Shown: in pieces, positions 1-6,425 of the stretch
Numbering within the stretch: position 1 is the stretch's first letter
How the letters are laid out: each line of letters begins with the position of its first letter
Assembly: GCA_947303825.1 (NCBI GenBank)
Contig: CAMYZK010000072.1
Coordinates: 1-9,489 of the forward strand
Length of the DNA: 9,489 nucleotides
Direction of reading: 5' to 3'
From: an uncultured Prevotella sp.
Lineage (GTDB): Bacteria > Bacteroidota > Bacteroidia > Bacteroidales > Bacteroidaceae
Translations under genes and position numbers: made by a program
Notes under the pieces: model-generated
The model's database searches: none
The model's input: only the letters and a program-made list of their open reading frames with translations
What the model was told of the DNA's origin: nothing

Positions 1-1016
1 CCACCTACGACCCCAGGATAATGATAGGAAAGCAGCGTTCCAAGAGTCACCGCGAACTGAGCAAAGACCCGTGGAAGCCGTTGCTCAACCGCAGCATCAT
101 GGGACAGTACCCACCCGGCTCCACCTTCAAGACCACGCAGGGCCTTACCTTCCTCAGTGAGGGGATAATAACCCCCAGCACTTCCTATCCCTGCTACCGT
201 GGATTTGTTTATAAAGGACTGCGAGTGGGCTGCCACGGCCACGGCTCACCACTGCCACTGGTACCGGCCATCAGCACGTCGTGCAACGGATTCTTCTGCT
301 GGGGACTGTACTACATGCTGGGCAACATGACGAAATACAAGACCGTGCAGAACGCCATGAACACCTGGCGCGACTACATGGTGTCTATGGGATTCGGACA
401 TCCGCTGGGCATAGACCTGCCTGCCGAGAAGCGAGGACTCATTCCCAACGCCGAGTTCTACGACAACGCACACAAGAACAAGCCGTGGACCGGCCTCTCG
501 GTCATCTCCATCGCCATAGGCCAGGGAGAGGTTAACGCCACACCGCTGCAGATAGCCAACCTGGGAGCTACGATAGCCAACAGGGGCTACTTCATCACAC
601 CCCATGTGGTGAAGAAGATAGAGGGCGAGCCACTAGACTCGCTCTATACCACAAGGCGCTACTCCAAGGCACCCGCCTCGGCCTACGACTATATAGTGAA
701 GGGCATGCGCTCGGCAGCCCTGGGAGGCACCTGTAAGGCACTGGCCCACTACGACTTCATGCCGTGCGGCAAGACGGGCACAGCCCAGAACCGTGGCCAC
801 GACCACTCGGTGTTTATGGGCTTTGCACCCATGGACTCCCCACAGATAGCCGTCTCGGTCTATGTGGAGAATGGCGGCTGGGGTGCCACCTACGGTGTGC
901 CCATCGGCGGCCTTATCATGGAGAAATATCTGAAGGGAGAACTGTCTGAGGCTTCACAGCGACGGGCCACCGAGATACAGCACCGCCGCATAAGCTATGG
1001 CAGCGAAGACCGATGA
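1..1016 (+). CDS. mrdA: Penicillin-binding protein 2, C-terminal transpeptidase part (5' end outside window)
   Basis: This is the peptidoglycan DD-transpeptidase of the elongation machinery, anchored in the inner membrane and active in the periplasm. The reading frame is open from base 3 (TYDPR..., the run-in to the active site), so the real start lies upstream and the ATG at 21 is internal. All three penicillin-binding motifs are present: SxxK as STFK at 120-131, preceded by GQYPPG; SxN as SCN at 279-287; and KTG at 771-779 within GKTGTAQN. About 337 residues are visible, essentially the catalytic domain; the N-terminal membrane anchor and dimerisation domain are missing. The stop overlaps the rodA start by ATGA, which indicates translational coupling with the partner glycosyltransferase. 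The motifs and the rodA neighbour argue against PBP3/FtsI. Confidence 0.95.
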   Translation, partial: TYDPRIMIGKQRSKSHRELSKDPWKPLLNRSIMGQYPPGSTFKTTQGLTFLSEGIITPSTSYPCYRGFVYKGLRVGCHGHGSPLPLVPAISTSCNGFFCWGLYYMLGNMTKYKTVQNAMNTWRDYMVSMGFGHPLGIDLPAEKRGLIPNAEFYDNAHKNKPWTGLSVISIAIGQGEVNATPLQIANLGATIANRGYFITPHVVKKIEGEPLDSLYTTRRYSKAPASAYDYIVKGMRSAALGGTCKALAHYDFMPCGKTGTAQNRGHDHSVFMGFAPMDSPQIAVSVYVENGGWGATYGVPIGGLIMEKYLKGELSEASQRRATEIQHRRISYGSEDR

Positions 1017-2494
1017 AAATGAGTTACGAGGATAAAGAAAAAAAGGGCGTGATGCGCTCGCTGGACTACCTGACCATATTGGTCTATCTGCTGTTGCTTA
1101 CCTTCGGCTGGCTCAGCGTGTGCGGTGCCAGCTATGACTACAGTGCCAGCACCGACCTGCTGTCGCTGTCTACGCGCAGCGGCATGCAGATAGTGTGGAT
1201 AGGCACGTCGCTGCTGCTTGGCATGATTATTCTGTCGGTTGACAGCCAGTACTACGAGATGTTTGCTTACGCCTTGTTTGTGCTGCTGCTCCTGCTGCTC
1301 TTTGGAACCATCTTCAACCCCCACTCCATCAAGGGTTCCCGCTCATGGCTGGTCTTGGGCCCGGTGCGCCTGCAGCCTGCCGAGTTTGCCAAGTTTGCCA
1401 CGGCCCTGGCCCTGGCCAAGTTCATGTCTGGGCGCGACTACGACATCCACAAATGGAAGGACTTCGTCAAGACGCTGGCCATTATCTTCACCCCCATGCT
1501 GTTCATCGTCATGCAGCGTGAGACAGGCTCCGCACTGGTCTATCTGGCTTTCATGCTTATGCTCTACCGCGAAGGCATGACCGGCTCGGTGCTCTTCACC
1601 GCCGTAGCCGCCGTGTTCTACTTTGTGGTGGGCATACGCTATAGCGAGGAGCTTCTGCTCGACACACCCACCCATGTAGGACGCTTTGTGGTGATGCTGG
1701 CCATACAGGTGTTCACCACGCTAATGATAGGCATCTACCACCAGAACCATTGGCGGCAGTCGCTCACAGCCCTGGCTATATGCGTGGGCACAACGGTGGT
1801 GAGCCTGCTCTTCTCACTCTATGTCATTCCCTTCAACATCTACTGGATCCAGCTGGCCGTAACGGTGCTGCTCGTAGCTTGGCTGCTATGGACTGTGGCC
1901 GAGACACGGCTGCGCACCTACCTGTGGATAGCCTTCTTTGCCGTTGGCTCGCTGGTCTTCTTCAACATGGCCGACTATGCCCTTAACAATGTGCTTGAGG
2001 AGCACCAGCGCACGCGCATCAACGTGCTGCTCGGGCTGGAGGAAGACCTGAAGGGAGCCGGCTACAATGTTCACCAGAGCGAGATAGCCATAGGCTCTGG
2101 CGGACTGCTGGGCAAGGGATTTCTCAACGGCACGCAGACCAAGCTGAAATACGTTCCCGAACAAGACACCGACTTCATCTTCTGCACCGTGGGCGAGGAA
2201 GAGGGCTTCGTGGGGGCCGCCGGTGTGCTGGTGCTGTTCCTCATACTCATTCTCAGGCTCATACACCTTGCCGAGCGCCAGCCTACGCGCTTTGGCCGCG
2301 TCTACGGCTACTGCGTGCTCTCGGTCTTCCTCTTCCATGTGTTCATCAACGTGGGCATGGTGCTGGGCCTTACGCCCGTCATAGGCATCCCGCTGCCCTT
2401 CTTCAGCTACGGAGGCTCGTCGCTCTGGGGCTTCACCTTCCTGCTGTTCATCTTCCTGGGCATAGACGCACGCCGCAACCTCACCGTGGCATAG
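1013..2494 (+). CDS. rodA: RodA, SEDS-family peptidoglycan glycosyltransferase
   Basis: RodA polymerises lipid II into glycan strands and works as a pair with PBP2 in cell elongation. The 493-residue protein is almost entirely hydrophobic and multi-spanning. SEDS signatures are visible: KGSRSWL (Trp112, matching the conserved Trp of the family), QPAEFAK at 121-127, EQDTDFIF with Asp387 matching the catalytic aspartate, and the C-terminal GIPLPFFSYGGSS. It is longer than the roughly 370 residues of E. coli RodA. The extra length is membrane-spanning sequence in the middle, roughly residues 190-330, as I recall for Bacteroidetes homologues. The ATG at 1013 overlaps the mrdA stop; a second in-frame ATG at 1019 is possible. 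The mrdA partner makes RodA, not FtsW, the preferred call. Confidence 0.95.
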   Translation: MKMSYEDKEKKGVMRSLDYLTILVYLLLLTFGWLSVCGASYDYSASTDLLSLSTRSGMQIVWIGTSLLLGMIILSVDSQYYEMFAYALFVLLLLLLFGTIFNPHSIKGSRSWLVLGPVRLQPAEFAKFATALALAKFMSGRDYDIHKWKDFVKTLAIIFTPMLFIVMQRETGSALVYLAFMLMLYREGMTGSVLFTAVAAVFYFVVGIRYSEELLLDTPTHVGRFVVMLAIQVFTTLMIGIYHQNHWRQSLTALAICVGTTVVSLLFSLYVIPFNIYWIQLAVTVLLVAWLLWTVAETRLRTYLWIAFFAVGSLVFFNMADYALNNVLEEHQRTRINVLLGLEEDLKGAGYNVHQSEIAIGSGGLLGKGFLNGTQTKLKYVPEQDTDFIFCTVGEEEGFVGAAGVLVLFLILILRLIHLAERQPTRFGRVYGYCVLSVFLFHVFINVGMVLGLTPVIGIPLPFFSYGGSSLWGFTFLLFIFLGIDARRNLTVA

Positions 2495-2580
2495 CACATG
2501 AGTTAGCTACTGAGCCCCTGTCGGCACCATTAGCCTGTATTTTCTCCTACCCGAGCACCAGTAGAGAGGGGTGCGAAGGC

Positions 2581-2613
2581 TTCCCGTCGAGACATCAGAT
2601 GTCCTGAAGGGAA
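2581..2613. repeat. 33-nt imperfect dyad downstream of rodA, possible terminator
   Basis: The stretch is nearly symmetrical about base 2597. TTCCC at 2581-2585 pairs with GGGAA at 2609-2613, and GACATC at 2591-2596 pairs with GATGTC at 2598-2603. The base pairs between them are partly matched (13 of 16 positions Watson-Crick plus one G-T). A smaller GCACC/GGTGC hairpin lies just upstream at 2555-2574. No T-tract follows, so a role in ending the mrdA-rodA transcript is only inferred. A dimeric-protein binding site or the edge of a dispersed repeat is equally possible. Confidence 0.4.
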
Positions 2614-2634
2614 ATAATAGGCGTTCTGTGACCT

Positions 2635-2720
2635 TGCGGGCATACACAAAACACAGTGCGGGCATACACAAAACACCTTACGGGCATACACGAAACACTG
2701 TGTCAGTGTGCGCAAAACAG
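2635..2720 (+). repeat. Four-unit tandem repeat, 22-bp period
   Basis: Units begin at 2635, 2657, 2679 and 2701. The first two share the 19-mer GCGGGCATACACAAAACAC exactly. The third differs at two positions (TACGGG, CACGAAACAC). The fourth is degenerate, with about 12 of 20 positions matching, and keeps the CGCAAAACA end. Two bases separate the 20-bp units. The period is close to two helical turns, so equivalent bases would face the same side of the DNA. The array ends 27 bp before the -33 element of the promoter at 2748-2778. An upstream operator or a simple slippage-derived repeat would both fit. Confidence 0.85.
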
Positions 2721-2747
2721 TCGGCTCAAAAATTTTTCGGCAATTAT

Positions 2748-2778
2748 TTTGCACTGTTCGGTCTTTTTTGTATTTTTG
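2748..2778 (+). promoter_or_regulatory. Bacteroidetes-type promoter of the DUF5678 gene
   Basis: TTTG at 2748-2751, a 19-nt spacer and TATTTTTG at 2771-2778 match the Bacteroidetes primary-sigma consensus (TTTG, 19-21 nt, TAnnTTTG) exactly. Transcription would begin near 2784, giving a leader of roughly 105 nt before the ATG at 2891. The leader contains a 14-codon ORF (2796-2840), which may be chance. Confidence 0.8.
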
Positions 2779-2890
2779 CACCGTGCTTACCATCTATGGC
2801 GGGGATTCTTGATGAATTGTTACGAATTAGCACTCTGTAAAGAAAACGGACAACATACAGATAACAGACTACAATAAGAAAGTACATTTC

Positions 2891-3121
2891 ATGTTAGAAA
2901 AGGAGTTTAAATATTACCTCGACCATCAAGAAGAACTATTACCAACATATAACGGGAAATACGTTATGATTGTTGGTAATAAGGTTGTTGGTGCTTGTAA
3001 TACTATAGGCGAAGCCTACTATAAGGGGAAACATGAGTATGGTCTTGGCAACTTCCTTGTGCAGCTTTGTACGCCGGGCGATAGCGCATATACAGTGACA
3101 TATCACACTCGATACAGATGA
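2891..3121 (+). CDS. Small DUF5678-type protein, function unknown
   Basis: This 76-residue protein has no signal peptide or membrane segment, so it is predicted to be cytoplasmic. It begins MLEKEFKYYLDHQEEL and carries YNGKYVMIVGNKVVG in the middle and FLVQLCTPGDSAYT near the end. This pattern (N-terminal helix, GKYV-I/V...K-V hairpin, then F/L-hydrophobic near a C-terminal strand) matches what I remember of DUF5678, a family with no known activity. The stop overlaps an ATG at 3118 (ATGA), so it was translationally coupled to the aspartic-protease-like remnant downstream. I recall this gene pairing from other Bacteroidetes and cyanobacteria, without being able to check it here. The gene is distinctly more AT-rich than mrdA-rodA or recA, which may mean acquisition by transfer. 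The consensus promoter at 2748 should drive it. Confidence 0.8.
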   Translation: MLEKEFKYYLDHQEELLPTYNGKYVMIVGNKVVGACNTIGEAYYKGKHEYGLGNFLVQLCTPGDSAYTVTYHTRYR

Positions 3122-3294
3122 CATCAGTTCCCTATACACAGACTTATCCCAAGCCAGCCCTTTGTATATCAACACTTTGCAAAATAAGTGAGCCTTATGA
3201 TGCTATGATGGATACAGGGGAGCATCCCCCTTACATTGAATTATATACTACTCCCCAATCCCAAACCAGTGCCCCTATGTTGCTAAGGCAATAG
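3118..3294 (+). pseudogene. Truncated clan-AA (retropepsin-like) aspartic protease remnant
   Basis: The ATG overlaps the DUF5678 stop by ATGA, and the frame runs 58 codons to TAG at 3292-3294. It starts MTSVPYTQTYPKPALCIS and reaches YDAMMDTGE (codons at 3196-3222). The hydrophobic-D-T-G element, about 30 residues from the start, is the place where small bacterial retropepsin-like proteases carry their single catalytic Asp. After it the usual A-D/S and hydrophobic strand are absent and the sequence becomes proline/threonine-rich (HPPYIELYTTPQSQ), which does not look like a protease fold. Family members are normally over 100 residues, so this copy is broken shortly after the catalytic motif. 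The protease identity rests on one short motif and the coupling to DUF5678, so it is an inference. A genuine short peptide cannot be excluded. Confidence 0.5.
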
Positions 3295-3357
3295 CAGCAG
3301 CCCTTCAGCTCCGCAAGGCAGACAACAGACAATGTGATCCTGAGTCCTTTCTTGGGT

Positions 3358-3392
3358 AGAAATGGGCGGGGCTCGATGCCCCGTCCGTTTCT
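3358..3392 (+). terminator. Strong 15-bp hairpin after the DUF5678/protease-remnant unit
   Basis: AGAAATGGGCGGGGC at 3358-3372 pairs along its whole length with GCCCCGTCCGTTTCT at 3378-3392, with two G-U wobbles and a 5-nt loop (TCGAT). It lies 63 nt after the remnant's stop. The T-rich stretch comes only at 3413-3421, not directly after the stem. It may therefore be a terminator, an RNA-stabilising 3' end or an independent structured element. Confidence 0.5.
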
Positions 3393-3429
3393 CAGACAAC
3401 AGCGTAATATACTTTTTATTTTCTCAATT

Positions 3430-3550
3430 TTCCCGAACGAACTGCAACACCGAAAGGAAAACAAAGAGCATTATAACCATAAATGGAGCTTGCGCATAGC
3501 GTAGGCATATCCATAATATGGTTAGAGGTTGTTGAAGACCTGTTCGGGAA
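3430..3550. other. Nested imperfect inverted repeat (quasi-hairpin), possible structured RNA or MITE-like element
   Basis: Successive segments pair around a centre near 3497: TTCCCGAAC 3430-3438 with GTTCGGGAA 3542-3550; CAACA 3445-3449 with TGTTG 3530-3534; TAACCATA 3474-3481 with TATGGTTA 3517-3524; ATGG 3483-3486 with CCAT 3511-3514; and GCTTGCGC 3488-3495 with GCGTAGGC 3499-3506 (two wobbles). About 24 nt on the left side (3450-3473) stay unpaired. No convincing gene occupies it; the short ORFs on either strand lack recognisable features. Together with 3551-3650 it forms the spacer before the RCC1 gene. Confidence 0.45.
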
Positions 3551-3650
3551 TTATGTGAGAGGCCTGCGCTTTTCTTGTGTCCACAGGTGAGTGCGGATTC
3601 TCCTGTCACCGAGGACAAACATATTACTAACCAATAAAAACAAAGAGCAA

Positions 3651-4720
3651 ATGAAAAGAACAATCTTACTTCTGGCCGGTACTGTGAGCATCAGCGGGAC
3701 CACCCTGACGTACAAACCCAAGAAGCACCTACACCGCTGACTCGCCACACGCTGACCATCCCTGCCGGAGCGGTGAAGAACAAATGGGGCACGGGCAGCA
3801 CCACGGCCTCGACGCAGCCCGTGAAGGTGACGGACGGCGTGAAGCAGGTGAGCTGCGGCTTGCAGACCACCGCCATCGTGAAGCAGGACGGCACGCTGTG
3901 GATGTGCGGCCGCAACGACCTGGGGCAGATTGATGACACGCGCACCGTACACAATACCTATATAAAGATAGCCGACGGCGTGAGCCAAGCCATCCTCCAC
4001 TGGGGCTGCATCGACATAGAGAAGAGCGACGGCACCACCGAGACACGCACTTGGGATGAGAATGCCGACAGCCAGCGGCAGCCATCGCCCGTGAGTATCG
4101 ACGACGTGGCTGATATGTCCTACGGCTGGCAGAACGCCATCGCCTTGAAGAACGACGGCAGCGTGTGGTGGTGGGATGCAGACAACCCGCTGAGCGAGGC
4201 CATTGCCGGGCGCAACCCGCAGCAGCTAGAGGGCATCAGCCTGCTAAACAACGAACTAACGCTGGAGAAGAACGCAAAGACAGTGATAGCCCACCGTCCC
4301 ATGCCACTGCTTGCCGACTACGAGCAGCTGAAATGGCATAGCAACAACGAAGCCATAGCCACCGTGAGCGACCGTGGCGTAGTTTCAACACATAGTGACG
4401 GTATGGCAACCATAACAGTCACCATCAACGATGCCTGGGGACGAGACTATCATGCCGAGTGCAAGGTGGTGGTGGGCGAGGCACAGGCCATCAGCGATGC
4501 CGCCCGCGACGCTTGGCAGCTGCGTGTTGCAGCCCGCAACCACCAGCTGGTGGTAAGCGGTGTGCCCCAGGGACAAGCCATCACGGTATATACCGCCTCA
4601 GGTGCCTGCATCTGGCAAGGCACCATGCGCGGCAACCAGACACTTATCCCGATAGACCAAAGCGGCATCTACATAGTGCGCGCTACCCGTCAGGTGCGTA
4701 AGGTGACGATAGCGTTTTGA
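3651..4720 (+). pseudogene. Secreted RCC1-repeat / Ig-like protein with T9SS-like C-terminal domain, frameshifted near its N-terminus
   Basis: The ATG at 3651 begins a typical signal peptide (MKRTILLLAGTVSIS) but its frame ends at TGA 3738-3740. The body lies in the -1 frame, open from 3638 with no ATG before 3773. It first looks like real protein at VQTQEAPTPLTRHTLTIPAG (from 3710), so the lesion is at about 3700-3712; one missing base would join the two parts. The body has RCC1-like beta-propeller repeats (VSCGLQTTAIVKQDGTLW-CGRND-GQ; then MSYGWQNAIALKNDGSVWWW). A bacterial Ig-like (Big_2) segment follows, with LKWHSNNEAIATVSDRGVVS and GMATITV. The last 65 residues or so end in GIYIVRATRQVRKVTIAF, resembling a type IX secretion sorting domain. 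If intact it would be an exported or surface protein; its ligand is unknown. A sequencing error could mimic the frameshift. Only about three RCC1 units are visible, against seven for a full propeller. Confidence 0.75.
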
Positions 4721-4801
4721 GTGTAGAGTGTAGAGTGTAGAGTTTGCTACCGCGCCAGAAACGAATGCGGTAGCAAACTCTACACTCTAAACTCTACACT
4801 C
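4719..4801. terminator. Very long hairpin between convergent RCC1 gene and recA, probable bidirectional terminator
   Basis: Bases 4719-4753 pair with 4767-4801 over 35 positions with one mismatch (G4730/A4790), leaving a 13-nt loop. The stem contains the last two bases of the RCC1 gene's stop codon. Both genes point into it, so it can end transcripts from either strand. The arms are made of 7-bp units (GTGTAGA on the left, CTCTACA/CTCTAAA on the right) plus the non-repeated core TTGCTACCGC/GCGGTAGCAA. Confidence 0.75.
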
Positions 4802-4845
4802 TGCACTAAGTGCAAGCGGTAGCAAACTCTACACTCTAAACTCTA
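4767..4845. repeat. 30-bp direct repeat duplicating the right hairpin arm
   Basis: Bases 4767-4796 and 4816-4845 are identical over 30 positions, 49 bp apart. They start GCGGTAGCAAACTC and end in 7-bp CTCTAAA-type units that run up to the recA stop at 4848-4850. The spacer holds an 11-nt palindrome, GCACTAAGTGC (4803-4813). The left arm at 4719-4753 could thus pair with either copy, giving two alternative hairpins of different loop length. Confidence 0.85.
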
Positions 4846-4847
4846 AA

Positions 4848-5879
4848 CTATATAGAGCTTTCGGCGATGGCAGCCATAATCTTCGCTTCGAGCTCCTCGC
4901 AGAGCTCGGGGTTGTCTTTGAGCAGCTGCTTGGTGGCATCGCGCCCCTGGGCCAGCTTTGAGTCCCCGTAGCTGAACCACGAGCCGCTCTTCTTTATGAT
5001 GCCGTGTTCCACGCCGAGGTCAACAATCTCGCCTATCTTGGATATTCCCTCTCCGAAGCCTATCTCAAACTCGGCCTTGCGGAATGGCGGTGCCACCTTG
5101 TTTTTCACCACCTTCACCCTCACCTGGGTGCCTACGGGCTGATCGCCGTCTTTCAGTGTGGAGATCTTGCGTATGTCGAGCCTCACCGAGGCATAGAACT
5201 TCAGCGCGTTGCCGCCGGTGGTGGTCTCTGGATTGCCAAACATCACACCAATCTTCTCGCGCAGCTGATTGATGAAGATGCACGTGGTGTTGGTCTTCGA
5301 TATGGTAGCCGTAACCTTGCGCAGGGCCTGGCTCATGAGGCGTGCATGCAGGCCTACTGCCGAGTCGCCCATGTCGCCCTCTATCTCCTTCTTGGGTGTG
5401 AGGGCAGCCACCGAGTCGATGACAATGATGTCGATGGCCGACGAGCGTATCAGCTGGTCGGCTATCTCGAGTGCCTGCTCGCCGTTGTCGGGCTGCGAGA
5501 TGTAGAGGTTGTTGACGTCTACTCCGAGCTTCTGTGCGTAGAAGCGGTCGAAGGCATGCTCGGCGTCGATAAAGGCAGCTATGCCACCGGCCTTCTGGCA
5601 CTCGGCCATGGCGTGTATGGCCAGCGTGGTCTTGCCGCTCGACTCCGGACCGTAGATCTCTATGATGCGTCCTTTGGGATAGCCTCCCACTCCCAGGGCA
5701 GCGTTAAGGCCGATGGAGCCGGTGGGTATCACCTCTACGTGTTCTGTCTGCTCGTCGCCCATACGCATGATGGAGCCTTTGCCGAAGTCTTTCTCAATCT
5801 TCGACATGGCGGCTTGCAGGGCCTTGAGTTTCTCTTCCTGTGGGTTGAGGCTTTCGCCTTCTGTCTCTTTCTTTGCCAT
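4848..5879 (-). CDS. recA: RecA recombinase
   Basis: RecA is an ATP-dependent strand-exchange protein that forms filaments on single-stranded DNA for homologous recombination and repair. The 343 residues are of normal length and complete. Walker A is GPESSGKT at 77-84 (Lys83), the catalytic Glu is E107 in FIDAEHA, and Walker B is IIVID at 151-155. DNA-binding loop L1 is around 165-180 ([16 protein letters not shown]), and loop L2 is around 204-220 ([17 protein letters not shown], Gln205 as the ATP sensor). The C-terminal tail is acidic (ELCEELEAK). The ATG at 5879 follows an A-rich leader, typical where Shine-Dalgarno signals are weak. No LexA-type box or consensus promoter is visible in the 51-nt gap to gldH, so transcription may run through from upstream. 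It converges with the RCC1 gene at the large hairpin. Confidence 0.98.
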   Translation of the reverse strand: MAKKETEGESLNPQEEKLKALQAAMSKIEKDFGKGSIMRMGDEQTEHVEVIPTGSIGLNAALGVGGYPKGRIIEIYGPESSGKTTLAIHAMAECQKAGGIAAFIDAEHAFDRFYAQKLGVDVNNLYISQPDNGEQALEIADQLIRSSAIDIIVIDSVAALTPKKEIEGDMGDSAVGLHARLMSQALRKVTATISKTNTTCIFINQLREKIGVMFGNPETTTGGNALKFYASVRLDIRKISTLKDGDQPVGTQVRVKVVKNKVAPPFRKAEFEIGFGEGISKIGEIVDLGVEHGIIKKSGSWFSYGDSKLAQGRDATKQLLKDNPELCEELEAKIMAAIAESSI

Positions 5880-5886
5880 GTATTTT

Positions 5887-5919
5887 TTTAGTTTGTGAGT
5901 TTATTAGTTTCTTAAGTTT
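5887..5919. repeat. Phased AGTTT/AAACT units in the recA leader
   Basis: AGTTT (AAACT on the recA strand) occurs at 5890-5894, 5898-5902, 5906-5910 and 5915-5919, with spacings of 8, 8 and 9 bp. The array fills most of the 51-nt gap between gldH and recA, directly before the recA start. It gives the mRNA an A-rich, unstructured leader; whether it has any other role is unknown. Confidence 0.6.
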
Positions 5920-5930
5920 GCTCCCATTCT

Positions 5931-6425
5931 TCAATCCTCCACCGTTATACCCACGTCGCTGATGCCTGGCATCTCACGTCTGTTCATGGCATGGCTCACG
6001 CTGATGTCTATGGTGTCGTTGGGGGCCATAGCAGCTATGGGCAGTGTGGTGGTGTGAGTGCGCACAGCTGTTCCGCTGCCTATGGGGTTGCCCTTCCTGT
6101 CGGCAATGTCAATGGTGAGAGAGTCCTGACGCCGTTTTCCTGTTGCCCTGGCATGCTGTCTCACCAGAAGGGTAAGCTGCGTATAGGGAAAGGCACTGGT
6201 AGTCCTGACGTCCAGCCTTATGGTGCGGCATCGGGTGCTGTCGGCCACGGGAATGGTGAAGTGCAGCGTGTCGCCACGGTCCCATCCACTGCTGTGGGTA
6301 GGCTCGAAGTGGCTGTAGACGGGTCTCTGTCCGCATCCCGCCAAGGCCAGGGCGATGGTAGCCAGGGCCATGACACCCTTGAGCCGCAGCCATGCCCGCT
6401 GGGTGCCGTCATTGCTCCTTCTCAT
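5931..6425 (-). CDS. gldH: GldH family lipoprotein
   Basis: GldH is a lipoprotein first found as a gliding-motility protein in Flavobacterium. It is also present in non-gliding Bacteroidetes, where its job is unclear. The preferred start is the ATG at 6425 (MRRSNDGTQRAWLRLKG). It gives a basic n-region, a hydrophobic stretch (VMALATIALALAGC) and a lipobox LAGC with the modified Cys31; mature length then fits the family at about 165 residues in total. The frame stays open further upstream, but there it only translates the lysine-rich end of ricT in another frame as an arginine run. The mature part contains YSHFEPTHSSGWDRGDTLHF, consistent with the GldH pattern of an early aromatic-rich strand followed by W-x-x-x-D. 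It overlaps ricT by 17 nt, so the two are probably translationally coupled; recA follows after 51 nt. Confidence 0.8.
   Translation of the reverse strand: MRRSNDGTQRAWLRLKGVMALATIALALAGCGQRPVYSHFEPTHSSGWDRGDTLHFTIPVADSTRCRTIRLDVRTTSAFPYTQLTLLVRQHARATGKRRQDSLTIDIADRKGNPIGSGTAVRTHTTTLPIAAMAPNDTIDISVSHAMNRREMPGISDVGITVED

Noticed and set aside
2635..2720. CRISPR-like repeats
   Set aside because: The spacers are only 2 bp, there are four units and no cas genes, so this is a simple tandem repeat.
3483..3590. 35-codon + strand ORF after the first AAAACAAAGAGCA copy
   Set aside because: No family resemblance, no consensus promoter, and it lies inside the hairpin region.
3424..3663. 79-codon hydrophobic frame on the - strand
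   Set aside because: It spans the quasi-hairpin and the RCC1 start region, has no start context or domain, and is better explained by the inverted-repeat structure.
3700..3720. Programmed -1 ribosomal frameshift in the RCC1 gene
   Set aside because: No X-XXY-YYZ slippery heptamer in the correct phase and no convincing stimulatory hairpin just downstream were seen; a mutation or sequencing error is simpler.
5004..5891. Long + strand open frame opposite recA
   Set aside because: It is the antisense of a highly conserved gene with strong codon bias; it has no recognisable domain and reflects the absence of stops opposite recA codons.
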